A stretch of 37,963 bases of DNA from Secundilactobacillus hailunensis (GTDB taxonomy: Bacteria > Bacillota > Bacilli > Lactobacillales > Lactobacillaceae): contig NZ_BJDO01000024.1 in assembly GCF_005405185.1 (NCBI RefSeq), positions 1 to 37,963 of the forward strand. Direction: 5' to 3'. The notes beneath the pieces were generated by a model that searched no databases, was not told the origin of the DNA, and saw nothing but the letters and a program-made list of their open reading frames with translations. Of this stretch, positions 1 to 8,991 are shown piece after piece (position 1 is the stretch's first letter; each line of letters begins with the position of its first letter). The translations under genes and the position numbers were made by a program.

Positions 1-54
1 CGTATTTTTTTGGAACGCGTCTGGTTCAAACCATTGTCCAAAAAACTGCCAACT

Positions 55-85
55 AAAAAAGCACCTAGACCAATTGAGGTCTAAG
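55..85 (-). terminator. possible weak terminator left of the alcohol dehydrogenase
   Basis: On the minus strand an 8-bp stem (CTTAGACC paired with GGTCTAGG, one G-U pair) with a 6-nt loop is followed three bases later by six T. It lies downstream of the minus-strand alcohol dehydrogenase and of the large palindrome, and could be the real end of that transcript. The stem is short, so this is tentative. Nothing else was recognised in positions 1-144. Confidence 0.35.
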
Positions 86-144
86 TACTCCTATAAATCT
101 AAATCAACTCTACTTGACGAAGCGCCATGTTTTCTAGCCGAAAC

Positions 145-257
145 GCGCACTTAAAAGCAGCTCCCGGCCACATAAACAAATAAGGACTTGAACCCCAAGT
201 TCAGGGTTCAAGTCCTTATTTGTTTATGTTCTGGGAGCTAAACGCTTTTAATTGCGC
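145..257. repeat. large nested palindrome directly after the alcohol dehydrogenase stop codon
   Basis: Three nested inverted repeats share one centre. The inner arms, 171-195 and 204-228, are perfect over 25 bp with an 8-nt loop. The middle arms, 159-165 and 233-239, are AGCTCCC/GGGAGCT. The outer arms, 145-158 and 244-257, match at 13 of 14 positions. Read on the minus strand it begins four bases after the stop codon and folds into a stem of about 46 bp. No T-tract follows it, so it is not a simple intrinsic terminator; it could protect the 3' end, block polymerase, or be a MITE-like element. The inner arm contains GGTTCAAGTCC, which resembles a tRNA T-arm, but no tRNA is present. Confidence 0.8.
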
Positions 258-260
258 TCT

Positions 261-1430
261 CTACTTTTGGTCATACGCTTCCTGGAACAATTTAACGATA
301 TCTTCTTTAGTACCCTTACGTGGGTTCGAAGGTGCGTTACCATCTTTCAACGCATTTTCAGCCATCAATTCGAAGTCTTCTGGCTTTGCACCAATTGACT
401 TGATTGAACGTGGAATGCCGCAATCGTCACACATCTGACGCATTGCCTTGATCGACAATTCAGCAGCGTCACGCGTTGACAGACCATCAGTGTTTTCGCC
501 CATGATCTTAGCTAATTCAGCAAAACGTTCTGGGCATGCTGGAATGTTATATTCTTCAACGATTGGTAACAGCATTGCACAGCAAACACCATGAGGGGCA
601 TCATATTGACCACCCAATTGGTGAGCCATAGCGTGAACGTAACCGAGGTCAGCGTTGTTAAAGGCCATCCCACCTAACATTTCAGCTTCAACCATCTTAG
701 TACGGGCTTCGAGGTTGTGACCGTTAGCAACGGCTTCACGAAGGCTCTCTTCAACTAACTTGATTGCTTCAACACATTGGCCGTCAGTGATTTCGTTACG
801 GTTGGTTGAAACGTATGGTTCGATTGATTGAACAAAGGTATCCATACCAGTTGCGGCAGTTAAGCCCTTAGGAATATCTAATTCAAGCATTGGGTCATTG
901 AAGGAAACCAGTGGAATGTTACGCCATGAAACAACAACGAACTTCAACTTAGTTTTTTCGTTAGTAATTACACAGTGACGGGTCAATTCTGAAGCAGTCC
1001 CGGCAGTGGTGTTAACGGCCATCAATGGTGGCAATGGGTTTTCAAGTGTTTCGATACCGGCTAACTTAGTGATATCATCACCATTAGTTAAAATGATACC
1101 AGTCCCCTTACCACAATCATGAGACGAGCCACCACCAACAGTGATGATACTGTCACAATTGTTATCCAAGTACACCTTTTTGGCAGCTTGGATGTTACGA
1201 ATCTTAGGGTTTGGTTCAACGCCGTCAAAGATAACGTAATCCACACCAGCAGCTTTCAATGAATCTAAAGTTTGAGTAACTGGACCATTTTCCATACCTT
1301 CTAAGACTTTACCAGTAACGATTAATGGTTTTTTCATGTTTAGCATCTTGGCACGGTCACCAATTTTCTTGATGACGCCTTTACCGAAGAAGTTGACACT
1401 AGGCATTAAGAAATCAAAATTTTCCTTCAT
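261..1430 (-). CDS. iron-containing alcohol dehydrogenase, 1,3-propanediol dehydrogenase type
   Basis: The 389-residue protein is close to Klebsiella DhaT over its whole length, as recalled: FDFLMPSVNFFG start, EPNPKI, the NAD-binding TVGGGSSHDCGKG (97-109) and NTTAGTASE (140-148). DhaT-type enzymes reduce 3-hydroxypropionaldehyde or other aldehydes with NADH in the cytosol, reoxidising cofactor. Of the four Fe ligands (Asp, His, His, His), D197, H266 and H280 are present, but the second is Gln (Q201, in GMDTFVQ, where DhaT has GMDALTH). The ATG at 1430 has a TAGGAG ribosome binding site about 10 nt upstream. It is monocistronic, with a candidate -10 and two cre-like boxes upstream. Family assignment is firm; the substrate is inferred. 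Confidence 0.93.
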   Translation of the reverse strand: MKENFDFLMPSVNFFGKGVIKKIGDRAKMLNMKKPLIVTGKVLEGMENGPVTQTLDSLKAAGVDYVIFDGVEPNPKIRNIQAAKKVYLDNNCDSIITVGGGSSHDCGKGTGIILTNGDDITKLAGIETLENPLPPLMAVNTTAGTASELTRHCVITNEKTKLKFVVVSWRNIPLVSFNDPMLELDIPKGLTAATGMDTFVQSIEPYVSTNRNEITDGQCVEAIKLVEESLREAVANGHNLEARTKMVEAEMLGGMAFNNADLGYVHAMAHQLGGQYDAPHGVCCAMLLPIVEEYNIPACPERFAELAKIMGENTDGLSTRDAAELSIKAMRQMCDDCGIPRSIKSIGAKPEDFELMAENALKDGNAPSNPRKGTKEDIVKLFQEAYDQK

Positions 1431-1451
1431 GATCTACGCTCCTAATTTAAA

Positions 1452-1555
1452 ATTATACGTGACTTTGTTAACTTTTTAATATTAACACTGATACAAAATA
1501 GTGTAAACGTTTGACCTGACGTTTTTCCCAATCTTAAAAACTGTAAGCGTTACCG
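1452..1555 (-). promoter_or_regulatory. promoter region of the alcohol dehydrogenase with two cre-like boxes
   Basis: A TATAAT -10 sequence reads on the minus strand at 1457-1452; no good -35 is seen. Two boxes beginning TGTAA(A/G)CGTT lie upstream at 1502-1515 and 1542-1555, spaced 40 bp apart. Both match the left half of the CcpA cre consensus well and the right half poorly. CcpA control would suit a fermentation gene but is inference. The rest of the 312-bp gap 1431-1742 is AT-rich; apart from the terminator at 1713-1736, nothing was recognised in it. Confidence 0.4.
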
Positions 1556-1712
1556 TTATATCAATGTTTTAAGGCTTTATTAAACAAGCTTCATAACTTT
1601 CAGTAGCTTTTAAATGACTCGTTTCCCATGAATAACTAAATAAATTACTTCACAAATAAAGGAGTTAACCCGATTAATTATGGTCGCCATTACAATTGCC
1701 AGCCCATATTAA

Positions 1713-1736
1713 AAGCCTTACCATTCGGCAAGGCTT
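1713..1736 (-). terminator. terminator of the 127-residue unknown gene
   Basis: Minus-strand AAGCCTT, 10-nt spacer, AAGGCTT, then TTTTAATAT. The 7-bp stem lies just after the stop codon at 1743. The T-tract is short, so termination may be incomplete. Confidence 0.6.
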
Positions 1737-1742
1737 CAGAGA

Positions 1743-2126
1743 TTAATTTGTAATATCGTGTTCGATTTCGTCCAGATTACCATCGATAATCTTGTCACCC
1801 AAAACTTCACCCAACTTCTTAAGCGCATCGGTACGGGTCTTGACTTGATCCATATCGAAAATAATGTCAGCGATATCCCCGCCAGCATAGTCAAAGTCTT
1901 CATGGTAGATATAACGGCCGGCATTTTTATTATTAAAATACTTGTCGACTTTTTCACCCAATCCGTAAGCCCAGTCCAAATCTTTCATTTCTGGAATGTC
2001 CTTGCGAGTGACATAACCTTGCTTGACAATCAGGTCGGCAGCCTTTTGAATCATTTCATCAGTATATTCAAAAGCTGGCTTGGTTGCTTCCTTATCCTTA
2101 TCCTTGTCTGCACTTTTTGTTGCCAT
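1743..2126 (-). CDS. small acidic protein of unknown function
   Basis: 127 residues starting MATKSADKDKDKEATKPAFE. The ATG at 2126 was chosen because an AGGAG box lies 9 nt upstream; a longer frame to 2180 has no ribosome binding site. The first 20 residues are a charged Lys/Asp linker. The rest looks like a compact acidic, mostly helical domain with a central aromatic stretch (NAGRYIYHEDFDYAGGD) and an acidic C-terminus. There is no signal peptide or membrane segment, so it is probably cytosolic. It stands alone, with its own terminator. I do not recognise a family; the codon use and clean start signal argue it is a real gene. Confidence 0.7.
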   Translation of the reverse strand: MATKSADKDKDKEATKPAFEYTDEMIQKAADLIVKQGYVTRKDIPEMKDLDWAYGLGEKVDKYFNNKNAGRYIYHEDFDYAGGDIADIIFDMDQVKTRTDALKKLGEVLGDKIIDGNLDEIEHDITN

Positions 2127-2386
2127 AACTAAGATCTCCTTTGATTTGTGTTGCAATTTTATTTTAGCACTATTTTCCAAAAGGTGTGTGATTATGCTGT
2201 TTAGAAGCCGAACTGATGGGCCCTATTGAGCGAAAATGAAGACCTAAAAAACGCCTTTTAGCTTTTTAAAGCGTGCGTTATCATCGGATAAACCGCCTCC
2301 CACCCGGCATTGCTAATTCATGGTAGAATTAACTATGTATCCGCTATCATTTAATTAAAAAGAATTTTAAAAAAGGAAGTTATCAC

Positions 2387-4288
2387 ATGGCAAACGATAA
2401 GCAAACATTTAAACCAGGCAAGTATACCGTTTCGGCTCAGGGTCACAACGGAACATTTTCCATGAGCGTTACTTTTTCAGCTAACCGCATTGAAGCCATC
2501 ACGGTCGACCAAAAATCGGAAACGGCTGGCATCAGTGACGTGGTTTATGACCGGATTCCAGACGCAATCGTTGATGGTCAAACCCTCAACGTGGATGTCG
2601 TTACTGGCGCTTCTGAGACTAGCCGGGGCATTATGGCCGGTGTGGCTGAAGCCATCAAACAGGCCGGTGGGGACGCCCAAGAGTGGCAAAACCGGGATAA
2701 GTACGTGCCGAAGGTTGCTGAAAATACTGACCTACAAACCGATGTTGTGATCATCGGTGGCGGTGGTGCTGGATTAGCAGCTGCCGCAACGGTATTAGAT
2801 CAGGGCCGCAAAGTCGTCCTATTAGAAAAAGCCCCTGCTTTAGGCGGTAATACCATCCGAAGCGGCGGACCAATGAACGCGGCTGATCCCGACTGGCAAA
2901 ACCAGTTTGACGCGTTACCGGGTGAACACCAAGCCCTGCAAAACCTACTGGATATGAAGGTCGCCGATATTGATTCAGAATATCAGGCTGATTTTAAAAC
3001 CTTACAGTCACAGATCAAGGCTTATTTTGCTGATACGAAAGACAACAAGCCTTATCTCTTCGATTCTGTCGAGCTCCACCGTATTCAAACCTATTTAGGC
3101 GGTGTCCGGACTGATTTGAAGGGTCACCGGATCTATGGTAACTATGATCTGGTCAAGACGTTAACCGATAATGATCTGGCAGCCCAAAAATGGCTCGCCA
3201 AGATTGGCGTTAAGTTCGATACCTCGGACGTGGCCATGCCAGTCGGTGCCCTGTGGCGACGGGGACATAAACCCGTGGAAAGCGCTGGCTACGCTTATAT
3301 TTCAGCACTCAGCGCCTACGTTAAACACAATGGCGGTATCATCTTAACCGACAGTCCGGTCACCCGGTTGCTGTACGCTAAGGGTCATTTAAGCGGTGTC
3401 CTGGTTGAGAAACCCGGCGACCACACCTTTACGGTTCAATCAAAGGCTGTGATCTTAACTTCTGGCGGTTTTGGTGCCAACACGGCATTAGTTCAAAAAT
3501 ACAATACCGCTTGGCAAAAAATTGCTGACAATATCGCTACCACTAACGCCCCAACCATCACTGGTGACGGAATCAAATTAGGTCAGCAGGCCCACGCCGC
3601 TTTAACGGGAATGGGCTTCATTCAAATGATGCCCGTCTCCGATCCGCAGACCGGTGAACTCTTCTCCGGTATCCAGTGTCCGCCTGCCAACTTCTTAATG
3701 GTCAATCAGCAGGGTAAGCGGTTCGTTAACGAGTATGCCGAACGTGACGTTTTGGCAAAAGCGGCCTTCGATAACGGCGGTCTGTTCTATCTGATTGCCG
3801 ATAATGAGATCAAGAAAACCGCTTATAATACCAGCGAAGACCAATTGGAACAGCAGGTCAAAGACGGCCGACTATTTAAGGCCGACACGTTGGCTGATCT
3901 GGCTACTCAAATTGGCATGGATCCAAAGACGCTTGAAAAAACGGTTGCCACTTATAATTCCTATGTGGACCAAGGCAGCGACCCCGACTTCGGTAAGAGC
4001 GTCTTTGATTTGAAGGTTGAACAAGCGCCCTTCTACGCGACACCAAGAAAGCCTGCCATTCACCACACCATGGGCGGCTTGACGATTGATGCTGGTGCCC
4101 ACGTACTGGATACTGATGGTAACCGCATTAATGGCCTTTACGCAGCTGGTGAAGTGGCTGGTGGCATTCATGCCGGCAACCGTCTCGGTGGTAATTCACT
4201 GGCGGATATCTTTACGTTCGGTCCGATTGCTGCTAAATCGGCAACCAACGAAATCGTGGATACGGTCACCTCTGCATCCATGCATTAA
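2387..4288 (+). CDS. soluble FMN/FAD reductase, fumarate/urocanate reductase family
   Basis: 633 residues. Residues 6-92 form an FMN_bind domain ending in [11 protein letters not shown]; in this family ApbE attaches FMN to the last Thr of such a motif (T78 here). Residues 118-625 form a FAD_binding_2 domain: [13 protein letters not shown] at 121-133, [23 protein letters not shown] and [18 protein letters not shown]. Compared with Shewanella fumarate reductase Fcc3, the catalytic Arg (R453), a carboxylate-binding His (H560) and R599 are kept. The residue matching Fcc3 His365 is Met415 (QMMP instead of QAHP), so the substrate may be another 2-enoate such as urocanate or a hydroxycinnamate. There is no signal peptide, so a cytosolic electron sink is likely. 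No apbE or flavin reductase partner is adjacent. ATG preceded by AAGGAAG. Confidence 0.88.
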   Translation: MANDKQTFKPGKYTVSAQGHNGTFSMSVTFSANRIEAITVDQKSETAGISDVVYDRIPDAIVDGQTLNVDVVTGASETSRGIMAGVAEAIKQAGGDAQEWQNRDKYVPKVAENTDLQTDVVIIGGGGAGLAAAATVLDQGRKVVLLEKAPALGGNTIRSGGPMNAADPDWQNQFDALPGEHQALQNLLDMKVADIDSEYQADFKTLQSQIKAYFADTKDNKPYLFDSVELHRIQTYLGGVRTDLKGHRIYGNYDLVKTLTDNDLAAQKWLAKIGVKFDTSDVAMPVGALWRRGHKPVESAGYAYISALSAYVKHNGGIILTDSPVTRLLYAKGHLSGVLVEKPGDHTFTVQSKAVILTSGGFGANTALVQKYNTAWQKIADNIATTNAPTITGDGIKLGQQAHAALTGMGFIQMMPVSDPQTGELFSGIQCPPANFLMVNQQGKRFVNEYAERDVLAKAAFDNGGLFYLIADNEIKKTAYNTSEDQLEQQVKDGRLFKADTLADLATQIGMDPKTLEKTVATYNSYVDQGSDPDFGKSVFDLKVEQAPFYATPRKPAIHHTMGGLTIDAGAHVLDTDGNRINGLYAAGEVAGGIHAGNRLGGNSLADIFTFGPIAAKSATNEIVDTVTSASMH

Positions 4289-4457
4289 CACCATTTCAGA
4301 ATTTCTTGTAAATTGCTACAAGCACTGATATGATTGACTTCTCTACTAATCAGTAGTCAATAATCTGCCCGATAGCAGTTAAAAAAGAAACCGACAAGCG
4401 TTATAATGAAGGATAATGTTTAAATGTTGATTTTATTAAGAAATGAGGAATGAATTC

Positions 4458-5834
4458 TTGGATAGTGGTCAGATAATTATCAATTTGATTGTCATATTAA
4501 TCACTTTCTTCGTCGCAGCTTTCTTTGTGGCTTGCGAATTTGCTTTAGTTCAATCTCGTCCTAGTGCCCTTGAAGAGGCCTTGGACAACGGAGAAGGATC
4601 CAAAAAAAGGTTAAAGCGTTCGTTAAAAATGGTGACGAACTTAAACGAGTACCTTTCAACCACTCAAGTGGGGGTTTCAGTTGCGGGTATTATCTTAGGC
4701 TGGTTAGGTGAGTCGACGATTTCGACGATTTTACTTGACCTGCTGAACATCACCCACACTAATCCGGGTGGCGCAACTGCTCACGCGATCGGTGCCGTGC
4801 TCGGTGTTCTTTTATTGACTTACCTAGAAGTGGTCTTTACTGAAATTGTGCCTAAAAACATTTCTATCGATATGCCGTTAAAGGTTCTCCGTTTCGTGAC
4901 GACTCCGTTACACTACTGTCACATCATCTTCTACCCCTTCGTCTGGTTGCTCAATACTTCCGCTAGCGGGGTAGTGAAATTACTGGGATTCCCAGTTGCT
5001 AACGAGAGTGAAGAAGTCTACTCACAAGCTGAAATTCTAAGCCTGTCCCGTAATGCCGTTGCCGGTGGTGAATTGGAGAAAAACGATTACGTCTACATGC
5101 AGCGGGCCTTTGAACTGAACGATAAGGTGGCCAAGGATATTATGATCGACCGAACCGCTTTGATCGTGATCGATATCACCGCCGACGTCAAAGAAGCCAT
5201 TAATATGTATCTGCAAAAGAAGTTCTCGCGCTTACCAGTTGTGGCTCACGGTGATAAGGATAAGATCTTAGGCTACATTTACAACTATGACTTAATCCGT
5301 CAGCAGCAAGTCGACCCAACGATTCGCATCGATCGTCTGTTGCGGCACATTTCAACCACGCCTGAATCAACACCGATCACTGAGGTGCTTCAACAAATGA
5401 TTCGCAAACAGACACCAATCGTGGTCGTGGTCGATGAATATGGTGGTACCTCAGGAATCATTACTGATAAGGATATTTACGAAGAGCTTTTTGGCACCGT
5501 CCGCGATGAAATCGATGATTCTTCTAACGAAGATATCTTCAAACAGCCTAATGGCACTTACCAAGTCAGTGGTAAAATGACAACTTATGATTTCGAACGT
5601 TACTTCGATGTTGATATTAAGGAATTTGAAACCAACGACGTAGTCACGCTGGCTGGTTCAATTCTGGATAATTATCCCAACGTTAAGCAAGGTACCGTGC
5701 TTCACATTGATAACTTTGATTTTAAAGTAGTAGATTACGAAAACTCATTTATCAACTGGTTTGAAGTTACCGTGAACGAACCTGCGCCTGCTGACGATGA
5801 TGACGATGATGATAACGAAGATAATGATGAATAA
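4458..5834 (+). CDS. CNNM/CBS-domain membrane protein (hemolysin C family, HlyC/CorC type)
   Basis: 458 residues from the TTG start. Residues 1-190 form a DUF21/CNNM transmembrane domain with hydrophobic segments near 5-30, 75-95 and 105-130 and the EIVPKN motif. Residues 205-335 are a CBS pair (GYIYNYDLI, DEYGGTSGIITDKDI). Residues 345-430 are the CorC_HlyC domain, followed by a run of Asp/Glu. Family members are linked to Mg2+ or other metal-ion efflux; the hemolysin name is historical. I chose TTG at 4458 because GAGGAA sits 8-9 nt before it; the in-frame ATG at 4443 has no ribosome binding site. The gene ends at a strong terminator and stands alone. Confidence 0.88.
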   Translation: MDSGQIIINLIVILITFFVAAFFVACEFALVQSRPSALEEALDNGEGSKKRLKRSLKMVTNLNEYLSTTQVGVSVAGIILGWLGESTISTILLDLLNITHTNPGGATAHAIGAVLGVLLLTYLEVVFTEIVPKNISIDMPLKVLRFVTTPLHYCHIIFYPFVWLLNTSASGVVKLLGFPVANESEEVYSQAEILSLSRNAVAGGELEKNDYVYMQRAFELNDKVAKDIMIDRTALIVIDITADVKEAINMYLQKKFSRLPVVAHGDKDKILGYIYNYDLIRQQQVDPTIRIDRLLRHISTTPESTPITEVLQQMIRKQTPIVVVVDEYGGTSGIITDKDIYEELFGTVRDEIDDSSNEDIFKQPNGTYQVSGKMTTYDFERYFDVDIKEFETNDVVTLAGSILDNYPNVKQGTVLHIDNFDFKVVDYENSFINWFEVTVNEPAPADDDDDDDNEDNDE

Positions 5835-5848
5835 TTGATCAAACTAGA

Positions 5849-5894
5849 AGAAGCCTGATTACCAGTCAAAACTGATAATCAGGCTTCTTTTTTT
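5849..5894 (+). terminator. strong intrinsic terminator
   Basis: A perfect 13-bp stem (AGAAGCCTGATTA with TAATCAGGCTTCT, 5849-5861 and 5876-5888) is followed by a run of T. It closes the CNNM gene and sits between convergent genes, so it may also stop menA transcripts, though the T-tract on that side is poor. Confidence 0.9.
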
Positions 5895-5906
5895 GGTTCT
5901 TCTTAG

Positions 5907-6800
5907 TTAAAAGATTAACGCTAAGCCGCCAACAACAACGGTAGTAACTAGGATGATCTGCGCGTTAATGATCGAATACAGAAAAGTTGTCTCTTTCTTA
6001 GGGTGTCTACTAAAGCGCTGCGTATTGCGCCAAACAATTGGGATCGTCAGCATAACGAGTAAGGTTGCGGTTGGTAAATAGCCCAAAATAACGGCTGCCA
6101 AGATCCCAATGTAGGCCATGACGAAACTCACTTGCCACAATAATACACCGCCCTTTTTACCCCAATAATAAACGATGGTTTTCCGTCCCAATGACGGATC
6201 CTCATGGCGATCGGCAATATTATTGGCCAGCATGATGTTACTGATCGTAAAAATTGCTGGTATGGCGACCACCAACGTTTTATACCACATACCACGCACA
6301 TCGATCAGCTGATACATATTTACGTAGGTGGCTAAATAGGTGATGTTATATCCCATCGTCAGGCCTGAGATCAATTCGCCAAACGGGGTCTTCGAAATCG
6401 GGTATGGCCCGCCGGAATAGAAATAGCCAGCGGCAAAACTAACGATGCCAAACCACAGAACTGGCTGTCCTGTACGATCAACGAGGATCAGCCCAATGAT
6501 CATTGAAAATAGGGCTAAACCCACGATCACTGTCCGTGCTTGTCTGGGGGTAATTGCAAAGTTTTTCAAAATGTTATTATGGCTATCTTGGCCTTTAAAG
6601 TGCTCATAATCTTTATATTGGTTGTGTGCATTCACAGCCAGATGAAACGCCACCACACTAATGGTGATCATCAGACTGTTAGCTAACTGGAAACTATGGT
6701 AATAACTTGCTGCAAATAAGATGCCTAACAAACAAGGCATTAGTGACGTCACAACGGCCTTGGCTTGAACGAGCGCGTTGGCTTTTTTTAATAATGACAC
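5907..6800 (-). CDS. menA: 1,4-dihydroxy-2-naphthoate prenyltransferase (UbiA family)
   Basis: 297 residues. MenA attaches a polyprenyl chain to dihydroxynaphthoate in the membrane, the penultimate step of menaquinone synthesis. Both Mg-prenyl-diphosphate motifs are present: NQYKDYEHFKGQD (about 60-72) and NNIADRHEDPSLGRKT (about 193-208). Eight or nine hydrophobic segments fill the rest. The GTG at 6800 was chosen because AAAGGAGAG lies just upstream; the open frame extends 8 codons further but only to a non-standard ATT. No other men gene is in the window; many lactobacilli carry an incomplete menaquinone pathway and respond to supplied quinone or precursors (known in general, not shown here). 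Confidence 0.88.
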   Translation of the reverse strand: MSLLKKANALVQAKAVVTSLMPCLLGILFAASYYHSFQLANSLMITISVVAFHLAVNAHNQYKDYEHFKGQDSHNNILKNFAITPRQARTVIVGLALFSMIIGLILVDRTGQPVLWFGIVSFAAGYFYSGGPYPISKTPFGELISGLTMGYNITYLATYVNMYQLIDVRGMWYKTLVVAIPAIFTISNIMLANNIADRHEDPSLGRKTIVYYWGKKGGVLLWQVSFVMAYIGILAAVILGYLPTATLLVMLTIPIVWRNTQRFSRHPKKETTFLYSIINAQIILVTTVVVGGLALIF

Positions 6801-6881
6801 GATTACTCTCCTTTGGTTGGTCAATAATTTTTAATTTGGCTGAGTACAACCAGCCGATTTTTAATTAAACTGATCTTATGC

Positions 6882-8318
6882 TTATGAAAGCTGATCTGAA
6901 ATGAGCTCAGCAACGACTTTAATCCCGCGTTCAAACGCTGCTTCATCCGCGAACGCATATGACAGACGCACATTATGCTGGGCATTTTTACCATAAACTG
7001 AACCCGGATTTAGTAGGACCCCCAGCTGACCCGCTGAGTTAAATAAGCGCTGAACGTTTATTTTTGCATCTAACGTTAGCCAAATATAGAACCCGCCAGC
7101 TGGTATTTTCCAAGTAGCCATACCACTGAGTTCTCTTTTCAAGACGGTTATTGCGTAGTCGCGTCGCCGTTTAAGCTGCTGACGTAAATGGTCTAAATAA
7201 CGATCATAATCCGGATCATTTAACACCTCCGTCAGCACCATCTGGGATAGTGAACTGGCACCATAATCCGTCTGCATCTTCACGTCCGCCAACCGTTTAA
7301 TGATCGACTGCGGACCCACGATCCAGCCAATCCGCATTCCGGGTGCCAATGATTTAGAAATCGAGCCCAGATATAAAACGTTACCCGCGGTATCTAAGGC
7401 TTTTAACGGCTGCGGTGGCCGCTGATTCAGCCACAGATCCTGATAAGCGCTATCTTCGATAATCGGCAGCTGCTGTTTTTGAGCATACTGCATCAAATCT
7501 TCGCGACGCTGCTGGGTCATGACTTCACCATCCGGATTATCAAAGGTGGGAATGACGTACAACAGGCGTTGCCGGTCTTTAGCTGTGATGTGCCAGTACT
7601 GAACCCCCTCATCATCCGTGGGTAAGGATTTAAACTGGGCATGAACGGATTGCAGCACCCGTAAGGACTTGAGATAACTCGCCGGTGTGGTGTAAACGAC
7701 TGATCCCTGTGCCAGCAGTGAAACCGCAATTAACTGCAGTGACTGCAGCGATCCTGAAGTAATCAGTATGTTGTCAGCGGTAGTTTTGATGCCCCACTTC
7801 GCTAACCGGCCCGCAATAACGGCTCGCAATGTCTGAGAACCCATTGGCGGTAAATAATTTAAATTCGTTAATTTTGCCGCCGCCCGTTTCATAGCCTTTT
7901 GAACCAATTCAACTGGGAATAGTTCTGGTCCGATTTCTCCGGTACCCAGCCGAATTTTCGCCTGCGTCTCAACTTCATTGATCTTTTGAATGGTCTGCTG
8001 GTTTGCAACAAACTCACCTGAGTCAATGTAATGCTGCCAATCTACCGGCTGCCGGATCATGGTTGACCAACTGTTACTTGCAATTCGCGTGCCACCGCCA
8101 AATGCCGTGGTCAAAACACCGTCAGCAAGCAGTGTGTCCATCGCTTTACTGACGGTACTGCGGTTGACATGAAACTGCTCAGCCAGTTGCCGCTGTGCCG
8201 GTAACTGGCCGCCAATTGGCCAGTCACCTGCTTGAATATGCTGGATAAAGGTATTAATGATCTGCTGATATACCGGTACGGCACTAGTCATATCAGGCTG
8301 CCAATCTAGTCGAATCAT
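6882..8318 (-). CDS. MocR/PdxR-type regulator (GntR helix-turn-helix fused to an aminotransferase-like domain)
   Basis: 478 residues. An N-terminal winged helix (about 12-80, PVYQQIINTFIQHIQ and QLAEQFHVNRSTVSKAMDTL) is joined to a fold-type I aminotransferase domain. The PLP lysine motif SISKSLAPGMRIGW is complete, with K322 as the Schiff-base residue, as is the EDSAYQDLW aspartate region. Such proteins use PLP or an amino acid adduct as effector and usually act as regulators, not enzymes. The ATG at 8318 (MIRLDWQPD) is preferred; a TTG at 8366 would add 16 residues but overlaps the divergent promoter space. It is divergent from a LysE-type exporter 48 bp away, a frequent MocR arrangement, so that gene is its probable target. 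Confidence 0.88.
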   Translation of the reverse strand: MIRLDWQPDMTSAVPVYQQIINTFIQHIQAGDWPIGGQLPAQRQLAEQFHVNRSTVSKAMDTLLADGVLTTAFGGGTRIASNSWSTMIRQPVDWQHYIDSGEFVANQQTIQKINEVETQAKIRLGTGEIGPELFPVELVQKAMKRAAAKLTNLNYLPPMGSQTLRAVIAGRLAKWGIKTTADNILITSGSLQSLQLIAVSLLAQGSVVYTTPASYLKSLRVLQSVHAQFKSLPTDDEGVQYWHITAKDRQRLLYVIPTFDNPDGEVMTQQRREDLMQYAQKQQLPIIEDSAYQDLWLNQRPPQPLKALDTAGNVLYLGSISKSLAPGMRIGWIVGPQSIIKRLADVKMQTDYGASSLSQMVLTEVLNDPDYDRYLDHLRQQLKRRRDYAITVLKRELSGMATWKIPAGGFYIWLTLDAKINVQRLFNSAGQLGVLLNPGSVYGKNAQHNVRLSYAFADEAAFERGIKVVAELISDQLS

Positions 8319-8366
8319 GTCGATCTTTCTTTCGCTTTTAATTTTACTTCTAAAGGAGTTTTTCAA

Positions 8367-8984
8367 ATGTTCAATTTACTCAAGGGGCTCTTGTTTGGTC
8401 TCGCGTATGTGGCCCCAATCGGCATGCAAAACTTATATGTCATCAACACGGCACTGGATCAGCCCAGACACCGAGCTTACTTGATTGCTGGTATCGTCAT
8501 CTTCTTTGATATTTCGTTATCGCTGGCCTGTTTTTTTGGTGTCGGTCAGCTGTTAGCGACCGTCCCCCTATTAAAGCTACTACTGTGGGCGGGTGGCGGC
8601 TCCTTTATCACCGTACTGGGCATCCAGCTGATTCGTTCTACAACTACACCCTTAGATGTGGGTAATCCACACAAAACCTTTCATTATCGTGCCGCCATTC
8701 TAGCCGCTTTTTCAATTGCTTGGCTAAACCCGCAGGCCATTTTGGACGGAACCATGCTGCTCGGTGCCTTCCGAGCTTCACTGCCAGGCGTCAAAGGCGA
8801 TTTATTTGTCAGCGGTGTCGCGATTTCTTCTTTCCTGTGGTTTACCAGTCTGACAACCATTGTCAGTTTGTTAAAATCACAATTGAATGCCAAGGTCCTC
8901 ACCTGGATCAACCGGGTCTGCGGCGTCGTCATGTTAGGCTATGCCGTTAAACTCTTAAGCCAGTTTATCGGCGCGTTGCTGTAG
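8367..8984 (+). CDS. LysE/ArgO-family amino acid exporter
   Basis: 205 residues with six predicted membrane segments. The start MFNLLKGLLFGLAYVAPIGMQN carries the LysE/ArgO signature (small-residue-rich helix, then P-x-G-x-Q-N). The central NPQAILDG motif is also typical. Members export lysine, arginine or other amino acids, driven by the proton motive force. The ATG has AAAGGAG upstream. It is divergent from the MocR-type regulator and ends 7 bp from the convergent TetR gene. The exported amino acid cannot be read from the sequence; the MocR link suggests control by an amino acid or PLP-related ligand (inference). Confidence 0.85.
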   Translation: MFNLLKGLLFGLAYVAPIGMQNLYVINTALDQPRHRAYLIAGIVIFFDISLSLACFFGVGQLLATVPLLKLLLWAGGGSFITVLGIQLIRSTTTPLDVGNPHKTFHYRAAILAAFSIAWLNPQAILDGTMLLGAFRASLPGVKGDLFVSGVAISSFLWFTSLTTIVSLLKSQLNAKVLTWINRVCGVVMLGYAVKLLSQFIGALL

Positions 8985-8991
8985 GTTTGTC

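Noticed and set aside
171-228. tRNA gene or tRNA fragment at the T-arm-like sequence
   Set aside because: The sequence is a perfect palindrome of 25-bp arms without acceptor stem, anticodon arm or CCA end.
171-257. CRISPR array or phage attachment site in the left palindrome
   Set aside because: Only one inverted repeat is present, with no direct repeats, spacers or integrase.
1758-2132. 124-codon plus-strand frame opposite the small acidic protein
   Set aside because: No ribosome binding site; the minus-strand gene has a clear start signal and terminator, so this is an antisense shadow.
4305-4322. Terminator after the FMN/FAD reductase
   Set aside because: The CTTGTA/TACAAG stem is only 6 bp and no T-tract follows.
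8319-8366. Operator of the MocR regulator in the divergent gap
   Set aside because: The gap is only 48 bp and no direct or inverted repeats of convincing length were seen in it.
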